64,000 nt of DNA from Desulfosporosinus acidiphilus SJ4 (GCF_000255115.2 NC_018068.1:2451977-2515976); one strand, 5' to 3'; counted from the stretch's first letter, positions 7,992 through 17,246 are shown. The notes: a model not told the origin generated them from the sequence alone. Translations and numbers: made by a program.

Positions 7992-9734
7992 TTGTTTGAT
8001 CGGCGTCTGGTTAAAGAAGCGAATCATGTCAGGGGATTCCTCTTTCTCTCGCTAAGTTTAGGCTGTGGGATTGCCTTATTGGCCGTGGCTCAAGCTTGGT
8101 TTTTCTCCCAAACGGTAGCCAATGTTTTCCTGAAAGGCCTTTCTTTAAAAAACGTTGGCGTTGCCCTTGGTATAATACTGGGTATTATTTTAACGAGAGC
8201 ACTTTTTCAATGGGGAAGTGAAGTCTTTGCCCAAGAAGCAGCCTTACGGGTCAAAAGCAATTTGCGGCAGCGCTTGATCGATCGTTTGTTTACCTTAGGT
8301 CCACTCTATATCCGAAAAGAAAAAAGCGGTGAGTTAATCTCTACTCTTGTCAGTGGAACTGATTCACTGGTTGATTATTTTGCCAAATATATTCCTCAAC
8401 TTCTTTTGGCAGTCATGATACCTATAATCATCCTATCCTTCGTATTTCCACAAGATTGGAAATCCGGAAGTATTCTTCTTTTGACCGGACCTCTAATCCC
8501 CATCTTTATGATCTTGATCGGGAAATTAGCTGAGAAGAAGTCCTTGCAGCAGTGGCAGAGTCTTAGCTGGATGAACGGGCATTTCTTAGATATCTTGCGG
8601 GGAATTACCACTCTAAAAGTCTTCGGGCGATCTAAAGATCAAATCAGAGTCATCGCCAGAGTCAGCAATTCTTTTCGAGAATCAACCCTCAGTGTTTTAC
8701 GGATCGCCTTTTTATCAGCCCTGATGCTCGAATTTTTCGCAACAATGAGTACAGCTCTGGTAGCTGTTGCCATTGGCTTAAGACTTGTCTATGGCACTCT
8801 ATCTTTTTCCACCGGGTTATTTCTACTGTTGCTTGCTCCTGAATTTTACACTCCGCTAAGAACTCTTGGCCTAAATTTCCATGCCGGATTATCCGGGGTA
8901 AATGCGGCAGTGAGAATCTATGAGATCCTTGATGCGCCTCTGCCAACGATGGCGAAGTCCGGCATTGATCACTGTACCATAGATATACTTGCGGAAACTT
9001 ATCAGATTACCTTTGAGCACGTTTCATTGACTTACGACCAGGATGAAACTCCTGCCTTACAAAATATCAATATATCTCTAAGCAGCGGAGAAAGCATTGC
9101 TCTTGTGGGTCCCAGCGGGGCAGGAAAAACTTCCTTGGTTCAACTGTTAATGGGTTTCGTTGAACCCACGTCCGGACAAATTTATGTTAATGGTAAATTG
9201 CTAGAGACTATCTCCATGGACAATTGGCGGGAACAAATAGGTTATATTTCTCAAAACCCTTATCTATTTGCCGGCAGTATTTTAGAAAACATCCTTCTCG
9301 GAAGGCCTCAGGCGGAGATGAGAGAAGTAATCAATGCTGCCGAGTCTGCCAATGCTCATGGTTTTATTATGTCATTTCCTCAGGGATATGACACAATCCT
9401 GGGGGAAGGCGGATATCGCTTAAGCGGGGGACAAGCTCAAAGAATTGCAATGGCCAGAATCTTTTTAAAAGATGCTCCGCTGCTCATTTTTGATGAACCA
9501 ACTTCTTCTTTAGATCTAGAGAGTGAAGATGCTATTCAGAACGCCCTGAATAATTTAACTCAAGGCAAGACCTCCATAATCATTGCTCATCGGCTCAATA
9601 CGATTCAGCACACAAATCGTATACTTGTTATGGATCAGGGGCGGATTGTTGAAGAAGGAAATCATGAGGTTTTGTTGGAAAAACAAGGGCTTTACTATGA
9701 CCTGGTCAGGAAAGCAAGAGGGAGCTCTTTATGA
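7992..9734 (+). CDS. cydD: Heterodimeric ABC exporter CydD (cytochrome bd assembly)
   Basis: CydDC exports thiols (cysteine/glutathione in E. coli) and is needed to assemble cytochrome bd. The 580-aa product has an N-terminal six-helix exporter domain, Walker A GPSGAGKTS near residue 371, signature LSGGQAQR near 477 and Walker B LLIFDEPTSS near 500. The start is a TTG at 7992, chosen because AGGAGA lies 8 nt upstream and the nearby ATG at 7983 runs into a stop. The stop overlaps the cydC start as ATGA, so the pair is translationally coupled. Position behind cydAB supports the assignment over a generic exporter. Confidence 0.93.
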   Translation: MFDRRLVKEANHVRGFLFLSLSLGCGIALLAVAQAWFFSQTVANVFLKGLSLKNVGVALGIILGIILTRALFQWGSEVFAQEAALRVKSNLRQRLIDRLFTLGPLYIRKEKSGELISTLVSGTDSLVDYFAKYIPQLLLAVMIPIIILSFVFPQDWKSGSILLLTGPLIPIFMILIGKLAEKKSLQQWQSLSWMNGHFLDILRGITTLKVFGRSKDQIRVIARVSNSFRESTLSVLRIAFLSALMLEFFATMSTALVAVAIGLRLVYGTLSFSTGLFLLLLAPEFYTPLRTLGLNFHAGLSGVNAAVRIYEILDAPLPTMAKSGIDHCTIDILAETYQITFEHVSLTYDQDETPALQNINISLSSGESIALVGPSGAGKTSLVQLLMGFVEPTSGQIYVNGKLLETISMDNWREQIGYISQNPYLFAGSILENILLGRPQAEMREVINAAESANAHGFIMSFPQGYDTILGEGGYRLSGGQAQRIAMARIFLKDAPLLIFDEPTSSLDLESEDAIQNALNNLTQGKTSIIIAHRLNTIQHTNRILVMDQGRIVEEGNHEVLLEKQGLYYDLVRKARGSSL

Positions 9735-11563
9735 AAAGTATAGGCTGGTTAACCCGTTTGATGCTGGCTTATTGGCCAAGAATTCTCTTGGCACTCTTTC
9801 TAAGTGTACTAACCATTACGAGCCATATTGGTCTAATGGCTGCTTCGGCCTATTTGCTTGCTCGAGCAGCTCTTCACCCGCCAATTCTTGATTTAATGGT
9901 GACCATCGTAGGTGTCCGTTTCTTTGGACTTTCCCGCGCAGTATTTCGCTACCTGGAACGCTACCTATCTCATGATGTCACATTTCGGGTCTTAAGTCAG
10001 ATACGGGTCAAGTTCTACGAGCAAATAGAACCTCTTGCTCCAGCTCGTTTAGGCGGCTTGCGCAGTGAAGATTTATTGAGCCGCATTGTGGCGGACGTGG
10101 AGACACAACAGAACTTTTATCTTCGGGTTTTCGCACCACCTATAGCGGCTTTTTTCGTTCTTATTGGCTATGGAATATTTTTAGCGAATTATGATATTCG
10201 ACTTTCGTATATCCTTGCCGCCTGTTTTGTCATAGCGGGGGTCATAGTTCCTTGGCTGGTTAAAAGATTGGGACAGGGTATCGGGGCTCAGATTATCTTC
10301 CTTAAGGCGCATTTGAATACCCAAGTCGCTGACGGACTTTTGGGCATGACGGAGCTGTTGTCATATCATCAGGTCGGGGATCACCTGATCAAATTCCGAG
10401 AAACCAACGATGAGTTGATTGAGTGCGAACGAAAGATAACAAAATTAGCGGCTTTTTCCGCAGCCCTGACAGGGTTGATCGCTAATCTGGGAATGTGGCT
10501 TATCCTGGTCTTAGGAATTCTGCTTGTGGAAAAGGGAAGACTGAATGGAGTTAATTTAGGGATGTTAGCCCTTGGAACGTTAAGCAGTTTTGAAGCCGTC
10601 TTTCCTTTAGCCCTTGTTCCTCACCACTTAGAACAGAACCTTGTTTCGGCGGATCGACTCTTAGACCTAATGAAGCCGGAAGAGACAAAAGATGGCAGAG
10701 ATAGAAAGAAACATGATTATAATAGGGAAAACGATAAGATAAGACATGAAGATTCAAGAGAACATGAAGATTCAAGTAAAAACGAAGATTCAAGAGAGAA
10801 CCCAGGAAAGCTTATCCCCAGAGCAGACAACTTGAAACTTAGTTTTCAAGAAGTAAGCTTTCGATATGAAAAGACAGAACCTTGGGTTTTGAAGGATGTT
10901 TCGTTTACCATCCCTCAAGGCAGCAAAGTCGCCATCGTCGGCTCAAGCGGAGTTGGGAAAACAAGCATTATTAACCTCATCCTGAGATTTTGGGACTGTG
11001 AAAAAGGTGAGATCTCCTTAGGGGATCATAGTCTACCAGAGTATGACATAGAGGAGTTAAGGAGGATAATCGGAGTCGTAACTCAAAAGACTTATCTTTT
11101 TAATGCAACTATCAAAGAAAATCTTCTCTTAGCAAAACCCTCTGCAACGAATCAGGAACTCATGGATACGGCACGTCAGGCTAAGCTCCATGAATTCATT
11201 ACTTCTTTACCCAATGGCTATGACAGTTACATTGGTGAAGGCGGTTTTAAGCTCTCAGGAGGACAAAGACAACGTTTAGCCATTGCCCGCGTCTTATTAA
11301 AGAATGCACCGATTTTAATTTTGGATGAAGCAGCAGCAGGTCTTGATTCGATTACTGAAAGTGAGGTACTAAACGAGGTTTACCGACTTATGGAGGGTCG
11401 AACAACTATTTTAATAACCCATAATTTCTCGGGATTGGAAATAATGGACGAGATTTTGTTGCTGAAGGAAGGCAGGATTATCGAGAGAGGAACTCATGCC
11501 GAACTTTTACAGCACGAAGGGGCATATTGGGAGTTATGGAAAAGAGATCGATTCATTAATTAA
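9731..11563 (+). CDS. cydC: Heterodimeric ABC exporter CydC (cytochrome bd assembly)
   Basis: This is the partner half-transporter of CydD, 610 aa. It has six membrane helices in residues 1-300, Walker A GSSGVGKTS near residue 405, signature LSGGQRQR near 508 and Walker B ILILDEAAAG near 531. The linker between the membrane and ATPase domains, roughly residues 315-365, is unusual: a very hydrophilic Lys/Arg/Asp/Glu-rich stretch containing three copies of an 18-bp repeat encoding HEDSRE-type hexapeptides. That explains why it is longer than CydD. The frame is kept, so the protein is probably functional. Confidence 0.93.
   Translation: MKSIGWLTRLMLAYWPRILLALFLSVLTITSHIGLMAASAYLLARAALHPPILDLMVTIVGVRFFGLSRAVFRYLERYLSHDVTFRVLSQIRVKFYEQIEPLAPARLGGLRSEDLLSRIVADVETQQNFYLRVFAPPIAAFFVLIGYGIFLANYDIRLSYILAACFVIAGVIVPWLVKRLGQGIGAQIIFLKAHLNTQVADGLLGMTELLSYHQVGDHLIKFRETNDELIECERKITKLAAFSAALTGLIANLGMWLILVLGILLVEKGRLNGVNLGMLALGTLSSFEAVFPLALVPHHLEQNLVSADRLLDLMKPEETKDGRDRKKHDYNRENDKIRHEDSREHEDSSKNEDSRENPGKLIPRADNLKLSFQEVSFRYEKTEPWVLKDVSFTIPQGSKVAIVGSSGVGKTSIINLILRFWDCEKGEISLGDHSLPEYDIEELRRIIGVVTQKTYLFNATIKENLLLAKPSATNQELMDTARQAKLHEFITSLPNGYDSYIGEGGFKLSGGQRQRLAIARVLLKNAPILILDEAAAGLDSITESEVLNEVYRLMEGRTTILITHNFSGLEIMDEILLLKEGRIIERGTHAELLQHEGAYWELWKRDRFIN
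10745..10798 (+). repeat. Three tandem 18-bp repeats inside cydC
   Basis: Units at 10745-10762, 10763-10780 and 10781-10798 share the core GAAGATTCAAG. They encode HEDSRE, HEDSSK and NEDSRE (residues 339-356). The repeat length is a multiple of three, so copy number can change without a frameshift. Confidence 0.9.
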
Positions 11564-11662
11564 GATCTAAATGATCAACTTAGGTGAAATCAGAATAATC
11601 TTTAGCTTAATCTAAGTTTAGTACAGAATAATTAACGCAATATTAAGGGTGCCCAAAATAAT

Positions 11663-11696
11663 GAGCTGTCAAATTCAAATAAGGATTTGGCAGCTC
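11663..11696 (-). terminator. Terminator between convergent cydC and rmuC
   Basis: GAGCTGTCAAAT (11663-11674) pairs with ATTTGGCAGCTC (11685-11696). On the minus strand the hairpin is followed by ATTATTTT, which suits rmuC. On the plus strand the following tract is T-poor, so it may still act weakly for cydDC. Confidence 0.65.
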
Positions 11697-11710
11697 TGCT
11701 CATGATTTTC

Positions 11711-13048
11711 CTATTCTTCAATCTCGGCATTGTCAGATTCGGTTTGTCTTAATAACAGGTCCGTTTCGTTCACGGGCAGAGATTGAACAGTTTTTAGTTT
11801 GCGTACGATGGTTCGGGATTTTCGAGTTGCGGTGTCAATGGTATTGCTTGCTTCTTGAAGTTTTCTTTGCGTTTTTTCGAGAATTTCAACAAACTTGCCA
11901 AATTCCGTTTTTACGGCACCCAGCAGATTCCAAACTTCACTTGACCGTTTTTCAATGGCAAGGGTTCGAAATCCCATTTGTAAACTGTTAAGTAAGGCGG
12001 CAAGTGTTGTTGGCCCGGTAATGATGACCTTATATTCTCGCTGAAGAATTTCACATAAACCGGGACGCCGCAAAACTTCGGCATATAAACCTTCCACAGG
12101 CAAAAATAGGATGCCAAAATCTGTCGTGTGGGGAGGAGCGATATATTTATCATGGATACTTTTGCCTTCCGATTTTAGGCGAGCTTCCAGAGATTTTCCG
12201 AACTCTTCAATGTGTGGGATATCCACTTGGTCTTGTGCTTCCATTAATCGTTCATAGTCCTCTAAGGGGAATTTGGCATCAATGGGAAGCCAAAGAATAC
12301 TGTCCTGACCATCGCGGGCCGGCAGTTTAACTGCAAATTCAACGCGGTCATTGCTGCCAGGCTTCGTCGCCACATTTGTAGCATATTGCTCCGGCGTAAG
12401 TACTTGCTCAAGCAAATTACCCAGTTGAATCTCGCCCATGATTCCTCGGGTTTTTACATTGGATAAGACTTTCTTTAAATCCCCGACACCGGAGGCTAAG
12501 GTCTGCATTTCGCCCAACCCTTTGTATACAGCTTCGAGCCGTTCACTGACCAATTTAAAGGATTCCCCTAAGCGTTGTTCAAGAGTGGCGCTGAGTTTTT
12601 CATCGACAGTGGCGCGCATTTGATCTAACTTCTGTGCGTTATCTTGTTGAATCCGCGAAAGTCGTTCTTCTACAGTTTGACGCAGTCGTTCCATTTTTAA
12701 ATCTGTGGTTTTGGTAAGAGAATTTAACTGTTCGGAAAAGATATCCAATTGATTGCGCTGGAGAGAAGCTATTTCTGCCATACGTGCTAAAACAGAATTA
12801 TTAAAGGTATGCACCGTTTGGCTAAGTTCTTCACGCACTTGACGGGAATTGAGCATAGATTCTTCTCGGTTTTTGGAAATTTCCCCCTGAACCAACCGCT
12901 CGCTGCGTTCGAGGCTTTTCTCCAACAGCTCAAATTTGCCGGTAATAGGAGTCAAGGAATTTTTAGAGGTGCGCAGCAACAAGAGAATTAACAAAAGGAT
13001 TGAAATAGATACAAGAACGATTAGGGTTATAAGCATTGGGTCGACCAT
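11711..13048 (-). CDS. rmuC: RmuC-family protein (DNA recombination/rearrangement-limiting)
   Basis: RmuC proteins limit inversion of short repeats in E. coli and have a nuclease-like core. The product (445 aa) starts with a single membrane segment at about residues 4-24, then a long coiled coil to about 190. The RmuC core follows, with recognisable GIMGEIQLGNLLEQVL, LPIDAKFPLEDYERL and GILFLPVEGLYAEVLRRPGL stretches. The start at 13048 is preferred over a TTG one codon upstream because AGGAGG lies 7 nt before it. It is transcribed towards cydDC as a single gene, with no sign of truncation. Confidence 0.9.
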   Translation of the reverse strand: MVDPMLITLIVLVSISILLLILLLLRTSKNSLTPITGKFELLEKSLERSERLVQGEISKNREESMLNSRQVREELSQTVHTFNNSVLARMAEIASLQRNQLDIFSEQLNSLTKTTDLKMERLRQTVEERLSRIQQDNAQKLDQMRATVDEKLSATLEQRLGESFKLVSERLEAVYKGLGEMQTLASGVGDLKKVLSNVKTRGIMGEIQLGNLLEQVLTPEQYATNVATKPGSNDRVEFAVKLPARDGQDSILWLPIDAKFPLEDYERLMEAQDQVDIPHIEEFGKSLEARLKSEGKSIHDKYIAPPHTTDFGILFLPVEGLYAEVLRRPGLCEILQREYKVIITGPTTLAALLNSLQMGFRTLAIEKRSSEVWNLLGAVKTEFGKFVEILEKTQRKLQEASNTIDTATRKSRTIVRKLKTVQSLPVNETDLLLRQTESDNAEIEE

Positions 13049-13253
13049 CAAAATGCCTCCTGTAGTTTAAGTCTTAATATTACATTAGCACATTTGACGG
13101 ACATTTTTCGTAAAATTTTCGTGAAGTCGTTAGATTTCAAAATCAAAGGATAACAAATTGAAAGATTTGTACTTGCTTAAACCGAGTGTACATCGTTGAA
13201 AACAAATTCGCTATTAAGTCTATTCTGTTTCAAAGGGCGTCAGTCATTAAGTG

Positions 13254-13282
13254 TTGACTTTGAAATTTGACCATGTTAGATT
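13254..13282 (+). promoter_or_regulatory. Promoter of the thiamin operon
   Basis: TTGACT (13254-13259) and TAGATT (13277-13282) are 17 bp apart, placing the transcript start just ahead of the TPP riboswitch. Confidence 0.65.
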
Positions 13283-13302
13283 AAGGAAAAGTGGATAAAT
13301 TT

Positions 13303-13403
13303 GAAAGCGGGGGAGCTGGAGAGGCCGGCTGAGATTGAGACCCTAAAAAGTCTGAGACCCTAAAACCTGATCTGGATAATGCCAGCGTAGGTAAGCAGTT
13401 ACT
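13303..13403 (+). ncRNA. TPP riboswitch (THI element)
   Basis: Conserved THI-box parts are present in order: a GGGGGAGC start, GGCTGAGA, ACCC, ACCTGATCTGG and ATAATGCCAGCGTAGG. It senses thiamin pyrophosphate, and the genes behind it (thiD, thiM, thiE) agree. The P3 region is extended by a 17-nt tandem duplication that repeats GAGACCCTAAAA at 13337-13348 and 13354-13365. An intrinsic terminator follows, so control is by transcription attenuation. Confidence 0.95.
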
Positions 13404-13420
13404 CTTTTTATGAAAATATT

Positions 13421-13458
13421 AAGAGCTCAGATCCTAGGCAGGGTTTGAGCTCTTTTTC
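13421..13458 (+). terminator. Riboswitch-controlled intrinsic terminator
   Basis: AAGAGCTCA (13421-13429) pairs with TGAGCTCTT (13446-13454), followed by a T-run. Upstream ACTCTTTTTA at 13401-13410 can pair with TTAAGAG at 13420-13426, giving a plausible antiterminator that sequesters the 5' arm. Confidence 0.85.
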
Positions 13459-13491
13459 TCTGGCAAATAGTAATCCTAAGGGAGGAAAATC

Positions 13492-14295
13492 ATGAAAAAG
13501 GCATTAACTATAGCCGGCTCCGACAGCAGCGGAGGGGCAGGGATTCAAGCAGACTTAAAAACTTTTTCTGCCCATGGCATTTTTGGGATGAGTGTTATTA
13601 CGGCTGTAACTGCTCAAAACACCCAAGGCGTCTTTGCGGTACAAGATATTTCAAGAGAGGTGATCGCTGCACAAATTAAGGCGATTTTTGAAGACATTGA
13701 AGTTGATGGATTAAAGGTCGGTATGGTTTCACAAATATCGACCATTGAGATTATAGCAGAATTATTGAAAGTTTATGCGCCGAAGAATATTGTTATAGAT
13801 CCGGTTATGGTATCAAAAAGCGGCTACCATCTGCTAAACCCTCAAGCAGAGCTAACTTTAATTCGTGAACTTTTGCCTTTAGCAACTGTCGTAACCCCTA
13901 ATATTCCAGAGGCTGAGGTTATGACAAAAATGACCATTCAGAACCTTACCCAGATGGAGAGTGCAGCAAAATACATATATCAGATGGGGGCTAAAAATGT
14001 TCTTCTCAAAGGCGGGCATCTCGAAAACGATTCAACGGATATTCTTTACGATGGTCGGAACTTTAAGTATTATACTTCACAGCGTGTAAAGACAAAGAAC
14101 ACTCATGGAACTGGCTGTACTTTGTCTTCTGCCATAACATCCAATCTTGCTTTGGGCTATCCGTTAAGCGAAGCTGTCTCGCTGGCTAAAGATTACATTA
14201 TAGAAGCGATTGAACATTCTTTGGATATTGGGAAAGGTGTTGGACCTACTCATCACTTTTATTCACTTTACCAAAAAGCGGGATTTAATAATTAA
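13492..14295 (+). CDS. thiD: Hydroxymethylpyrimidine/phosphomethylpyrimidine kinase
   Basis: It phosphorylates HMP and HMP-P to the pyrimidine diphosphate needed for thiamin synthesis. The 267-aa product has ribokinase-fold signatures: AGSDSSGGAGIQADLKTF at the N-terminus, DPVMVSKSG in the middle and the anion-hole THGTGCTLSSA motif near residue 202. GGAGG lies 9 nt before the ATG. It is the first gene of the riboswitch-controlled operon. A stand-alone pyridoxal kinase role is less likely given the context. Confidence 0.95.
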   Translation: MKKALTIAGSDSSGGAGIQADLKTFSAHGIFGMSVITAVTAQNTQGVFAVQDISREVIAAQIKAIFEDIEVDGLKVGMVSQISTIEIIAELLKVYAPKNIVIDPVMVSKSGYHLLNPQAELTLIRELLPLATVVTPNIPEAEVMTKMTIQNLTQMESAAKYIYQMGAKNVLLKGGHLENDSTDILYDGRNFKYYTSQRVKTKNTHGTGCTLSSAITSNLALGYPLSEAVSLAKDYIIEAIEHSLDIGKGVGPTHHFYSLYQKAGFNN

Positions 14296-14333
14296 TACTG
14301 CGAAACGTATGTAAGGAAAGAGGAGCGATAAAA

Positions 14334-15146
14334 ATGGAACTGCGTGAAAGAATCATGACCAATTTTAAATTGATTAAGGAAAATAAACCTTTAATACATC
14401 ACATAACTAACTATGTGACGGTAAACGATTGTGCGAATATTGTCCTTGCCTTGGGGGGCTCCCCGGTTATGGCAGATGATCAGGCGGAAGTTGCAGAAAT
14501 GGTCGGGATTGCTTCATCATTAGTTCTCAATATCGGGACGTTGAACTCCAGGACCATCGACAGCATGCTGCTTGCCGGAACGCGAGCCAAAGAGTTGGGG
14601 GTTCCCATTATCTTAGATCCGGTTGGTGTTGGAGCAACAAAGCTGAGAACGCAAACTGCTCAAAAATTGATTGAAGTCCTTACCCCAGAAGTTATAAGGG
14701 GAAATATGTCCGAAATCAGCGTCATAGCAGGCCAAGAAGTTGCTATCAAAGGCGTAGATTCGTTGGCTGATGAAAATAACAGCAGTGTTGTTGCTAAAAA
14801 ACTCGCCTTCACTCTCAACTGTGTTATTGCTATCACAGGAAAAACCGATGTTGTGTCTGATGGACAACAAGTGTGTAAATTGAACAACGGTCACCGGATA
14901 TTGGCTGATGTTACCGGGACCGGCTGCATGACAACTTCCTTAATCGGAACCTTCTGCGGCGTGACAAAGGATTATTTTGCTGCGACAATTGCGGGAATCA
15001 CCTGTATGGGATTAGCGGGGGAAATTGCTCATGCCTCTCTCCACCACGGAGAAGGAATTGGAACGTTCCGGGCCCGTTTGTTTGACAGCATCTATAATCT
15101 GACTCCTGAATTACTTGCCCAAGAAAGTAAGATCAGTTATGAGTAA
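14334..15146 (+). CDS. thiM: Hydroxyethylthiazole kinase
   Basis: It salvages the thiazole moiety by phosphorylating hydroxyethylthiazole. At 270 aa it has the usual length, and the diagnostic N-terminal segment PLIHHITNYVTVNDCAN is present. Further motifs are ILDPVGVGATKLRT, IRGNMSEI and the catalytic VTGTGCMTTSL loop. AGGAG precedes the start. It lies 38 bp after thiD and overlaps thiE by 8 bp. Having thiD, thiM and thiE without thiC or thiG here makes this a salvage-type operon; de novo genes may be elsewhere. Confidence 0.95.
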   Translation: MELRERIMTNFKLIKENKPLIHHITNYVTVNDCANIVLALGGSPVMADDQAEVAEMVGIASSLVLNIGTLNSRTIDSMLLAGTRAKELGVPIILDPVGVGATKLRTQTAQKLIEVLTPEVIRGNMSEISVIAGQEVAIKGVDSLADENNSSVVAKKLAFTLNCVIAITGKTDVVSDGQQVCKLNNGHRILADVTGTGCMTTSLIGTFCGVTKDYFAATIAGITCMGLAGEIAHASLHHGEGIGTFRARLFDSIYNLTPELLAQESKISYE

Positions 15147-15768
15147 AATGAAGGCGGATTATAGTTTATATCTAGTTACGGATAGGGTGCTCTTAGGCAG
15201 TCGAGATTTAATTCAAAGTGTTGAACTTGCCATCCAAGGCGGAGTTACCATGGTTCAGCTTCGGGAAAAATCAGTATCTACCGGAGAGTTTCTTAACATA
15301 GCTTATGAGTTAAAAGACCTAACATCACGCTATAAAATACCGTTGATCATCAATGATCGTTTAGATATAGCACTGGCAGTCAATGCCGAAGGATTGCACG
15401 TTGGTCAAGATGACCTTCCCATGAGTAAAGCAAAAGAACTATTTCCCGATAAAATAATAGGGGTCTCTGTCAGCTGCTTAGCCGAAGCTCTTCTGGCTGA
15501 AGAACAAGGGGCAGACTATCTTGGAGCTGGAGCCATATACAGCACTTCAACAAAAGCCGATGCTAAACTTGTCAGTCTTCATGAGCTTGAGCTTATTAAA
15601 AAGTCTGTGAAAATCCCGGTGGTTGCCATTGGCGGAATCAACCAGCAAACTATTCGGCAAGTGATGTTTGCTAAGATAGACGGTGTTGCCATTGTATCAG
15701 CTATTCTGGCTCAAGATGATATTTACCAAGCGGCTCATGATTTTCGCAAACTTCTTGCAAGTTCATAA
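15139..15768 (+). CDS. thiE: Thiamin-phosphate synthase
   Basis: It joins HMP-PP and thiazole phosphate to thiamin phosphate. The TIM-barrel product (209 aa) shows VQLREKS, INDRLDIALAVNAEGLHVGQDD, GAGAIYSTSTKADA and VVAIGGIN, all typical of ThiE. I place the start at 15139 (MSKMKADYS), where the ATG overlaps the thiM stop. A longer frame from 15115 would begin with non-ThiE sequence, and ATG 15148 is an alternative. No strong terminator was seen directly after it. Confidence 0.93.
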   Translation: MSKMKADYSLYLVTDRVLLGSRDLIQSVELAIQGGVTMVQLREKSVSTGEFLNIAYELKDLTSRYKIPLIINDRLDIALAVNAEGLHVGQDDLPMSKAKELFPDKIIGVSVSCLAEALLAEEQGADYLGAGAIYSTSTKADAKLVSLHELELIKKSVKIPVVAIGGINQQTIRQVMFAKIDGVAIVSAILAQDDIYQAAHDFRKLLASS

Positions 15769-15990
15769 AGCCTAGTTTTCATTCTAGTTAAGAAATTTCG
15801 GGGACACTATATAATATTAACTCGAAAAACCAAAAGCGGGTGCAAATAGCCAAAGTCGTTGCCACTTTACTACCTAGTCTCTTGGGAATTAAGCTTGTGG
15901 AGTTTTAAAGTGTGCGATATACTTGAAAACAATATACATTATAACAATGAATCAAGAAACATATCAGTAGTATAATAAGGAGGATTTCAT

Positions 15991-16728
15991 ATGCTCAAAG
16001 GGAATGTGGCTCTAATTACTGGTGGTGGCACCGGTATCGGAAGAGCCATCGCTCTGATACTTGCTAAAGCCGGAGTTAATATTGCAATTAATTATTCCCG
16101 CTCGGAAGCGGATGCTTTAAAAACGAAGGCTGAGGCAGAAAGCTTGGGTGTTCGTTGTTCTACTTACCGTGCAGATGTAGCGAATGATCAGGAAGTTAGA
16201 ATCATGGTCAAGAAAGTCATCAATGATTTTGGGAAATTAGATATTCTTATCAATAATGCCGGTATGACGCACTTTGTAGATCATGTTGACCTTGAAGGGT
16301 TAAAAGACGAGTATTGGGATGACATCATGGGAGTTAATGTCAAAGGAACGTTTTTTTGCTCCCGCGCAGCGGCCCCTGAACTAAAAAAAACCCGGGGATG
16401 TATTATTAATATGGCATCAATTGCCGGTCTTACGGGGTTAGGCAGTTCTATTGCATATTCCGCATCGAAAGCAGCCGTTATCAGCGTAAACAAATCTTTA
16501 GCACGTGTATTAGCCCCTGAAGTAAGGGTTAATGCGGTTGCCCCGGGAATCGTGCAGACCCGGTGGGTAGAGGGAAAGGATGAACATATTGCGCACCTGG
16601 CCGCAGGCACTCCTCTTGGCCGAGTAGCTGCGCCGGAGGACATTGCTGAAGTTGTTTATGCTCTTATCGCTCATGCCGGTTTTGTAACAGGGCAGACGAT
16701 TGTCGTTGATGGAGGGAATTTTATTTAA
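15991..16728 (+). CDS. Short-chain dehydrogenase/reductase (FabG-like)
   Basis: This is an NAD(P)-dependent oxidoreductase of the classical SDR family, 245 aa. It shows the cofactor motif TGGGTGIG (residues 10-17), NNAG (88-91), Asn116 and the catalytic Ser143, Tyr156 and Lys160 in SSIAYSASK. The C-terminal VTGQTIVVDGGNF motif is typical of FabG-like enzymes. AGGAGG precedes the start. It stands alone between thiE and a long gene-free stretch, so context does not identify the substrate. A fatty-acid ketoacyl reductase or a catabolic alcohol dehydrogenase are both possible. Confidence 0.85.
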   Translation: MLKGNVALITGGGTGIGRAIALILAKAGVNIAINYSRSEADALKTKAEAESLGVRCSTYRADVANDQEVRIMVKKVINDFGKLDILINNAGMTHFVDHVDLEGLKDEYWDDIMGVNVKGTFFCSRAAAPELKKTRGCIINMASIAGLTGLGSSIAYSASKAAVISVNKSLARVLAPEVRVNAVAPGIVQTRWVEGKDEHIAHLAAGTPLGRVAAPEDIAEVVYALIAHAGFVTGQTIVVDGGNFI

Positions 16729-16889
16729 CTAAATGCTCTTGACAAGAGAATAAAACTGATTATAATAGAATTATAAACAGTAAATAAAACGATTCGGTTA
16801 AATTCTTGTTAGGGCATTGCTAGGTAACGTTTCGATTCCTCGGAAGTTTCAGCATTGCGGTATTACAGATGCTGAATTCGATGGATGGT

Positions 16890-16915
16890 AAACTACCTAT
16901 GCAGGTAGTTTCTTT
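16890..16915 (+). terminator. Short perfect hairpin with T-rich tail
   Basis: AAACTACCT (16890-16898) pairs with AGGTAGTTT (16903-16911) around a 4-nt loop, followed by TCTTT. It is about 160 bp behind the SDR stop and could be that gene's terminator. Confidence 0.5.
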
Positions 16916-16933
16916 CAGTTTTATGAAAGCTTT

Positions 16934-17196
16934 CCCGCAAAGTTCCTCCGTGTTACTCTGTTTTCGTAAGTCCGCGTGAATTTTCTTTGGTAATCAGTTA
17001 ATCATTGATTCAGCTTAGAAATTTAGTCGAGATTTCAGAGGATTGTACCCGGAACACAATTAATCAGAAGTAGTGGAGGATTTGTCGAGATTAGTTTGCT
17101 AACCTAACTTAATTTGGTTTATAGTCTGTATGGTTTGAGAATGTTAAAAATTAATCCAGAGCCGTTTATCCATTAATTCTAGGGGAACTTTGCGGG
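16934..17196. repeat. 263-bp element with 13-bp terminal inverted repeats, MITE-like
   Basis: CCCGCAAAGTTCC (16934-16946) and its exact complement (17184-17196) bound a non-coding stretch. The interior has no convincing ORF. No clear target duplication is visible. Size and ends fit a miniature inverted-repeat element or the remains of a deleted IS; only one copy is seen here. Confidence 0.5.
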
Positions 17197-17209
17197 ATTA
17201 TTTACTATG

Positions 17210-17238
17210 AAAAAGGCCACTATAAAGTGGCCTTTTTT
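17210..17238 (+). terminator. Intrinsic terminator hairpin
   Basis: AAAAAGGCCAC (17210-17220) pairs with GTGGCCTTTTT (17227-17237) around a 6-nt loop, with a T-run. It is symmetrical enough to act on both strands. No gene lies immediately upstream. Confidence 0.7.
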
Positions 17239-17246
17239 ACCTGTTA

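Noticed and set aside
10745-10798. CRISPR-like short repeats
   Set aside because: They are adjacent tandem units without spacers, in frame inside cydC. No CRISPR array or cas gene was seen anywhere.
14613-14894. Minus-strand ORFs inside thiM and other housekeeping genes
   Set aside because: They are antisense shadows of strongly supported genes, without ribosome sites or known domains.
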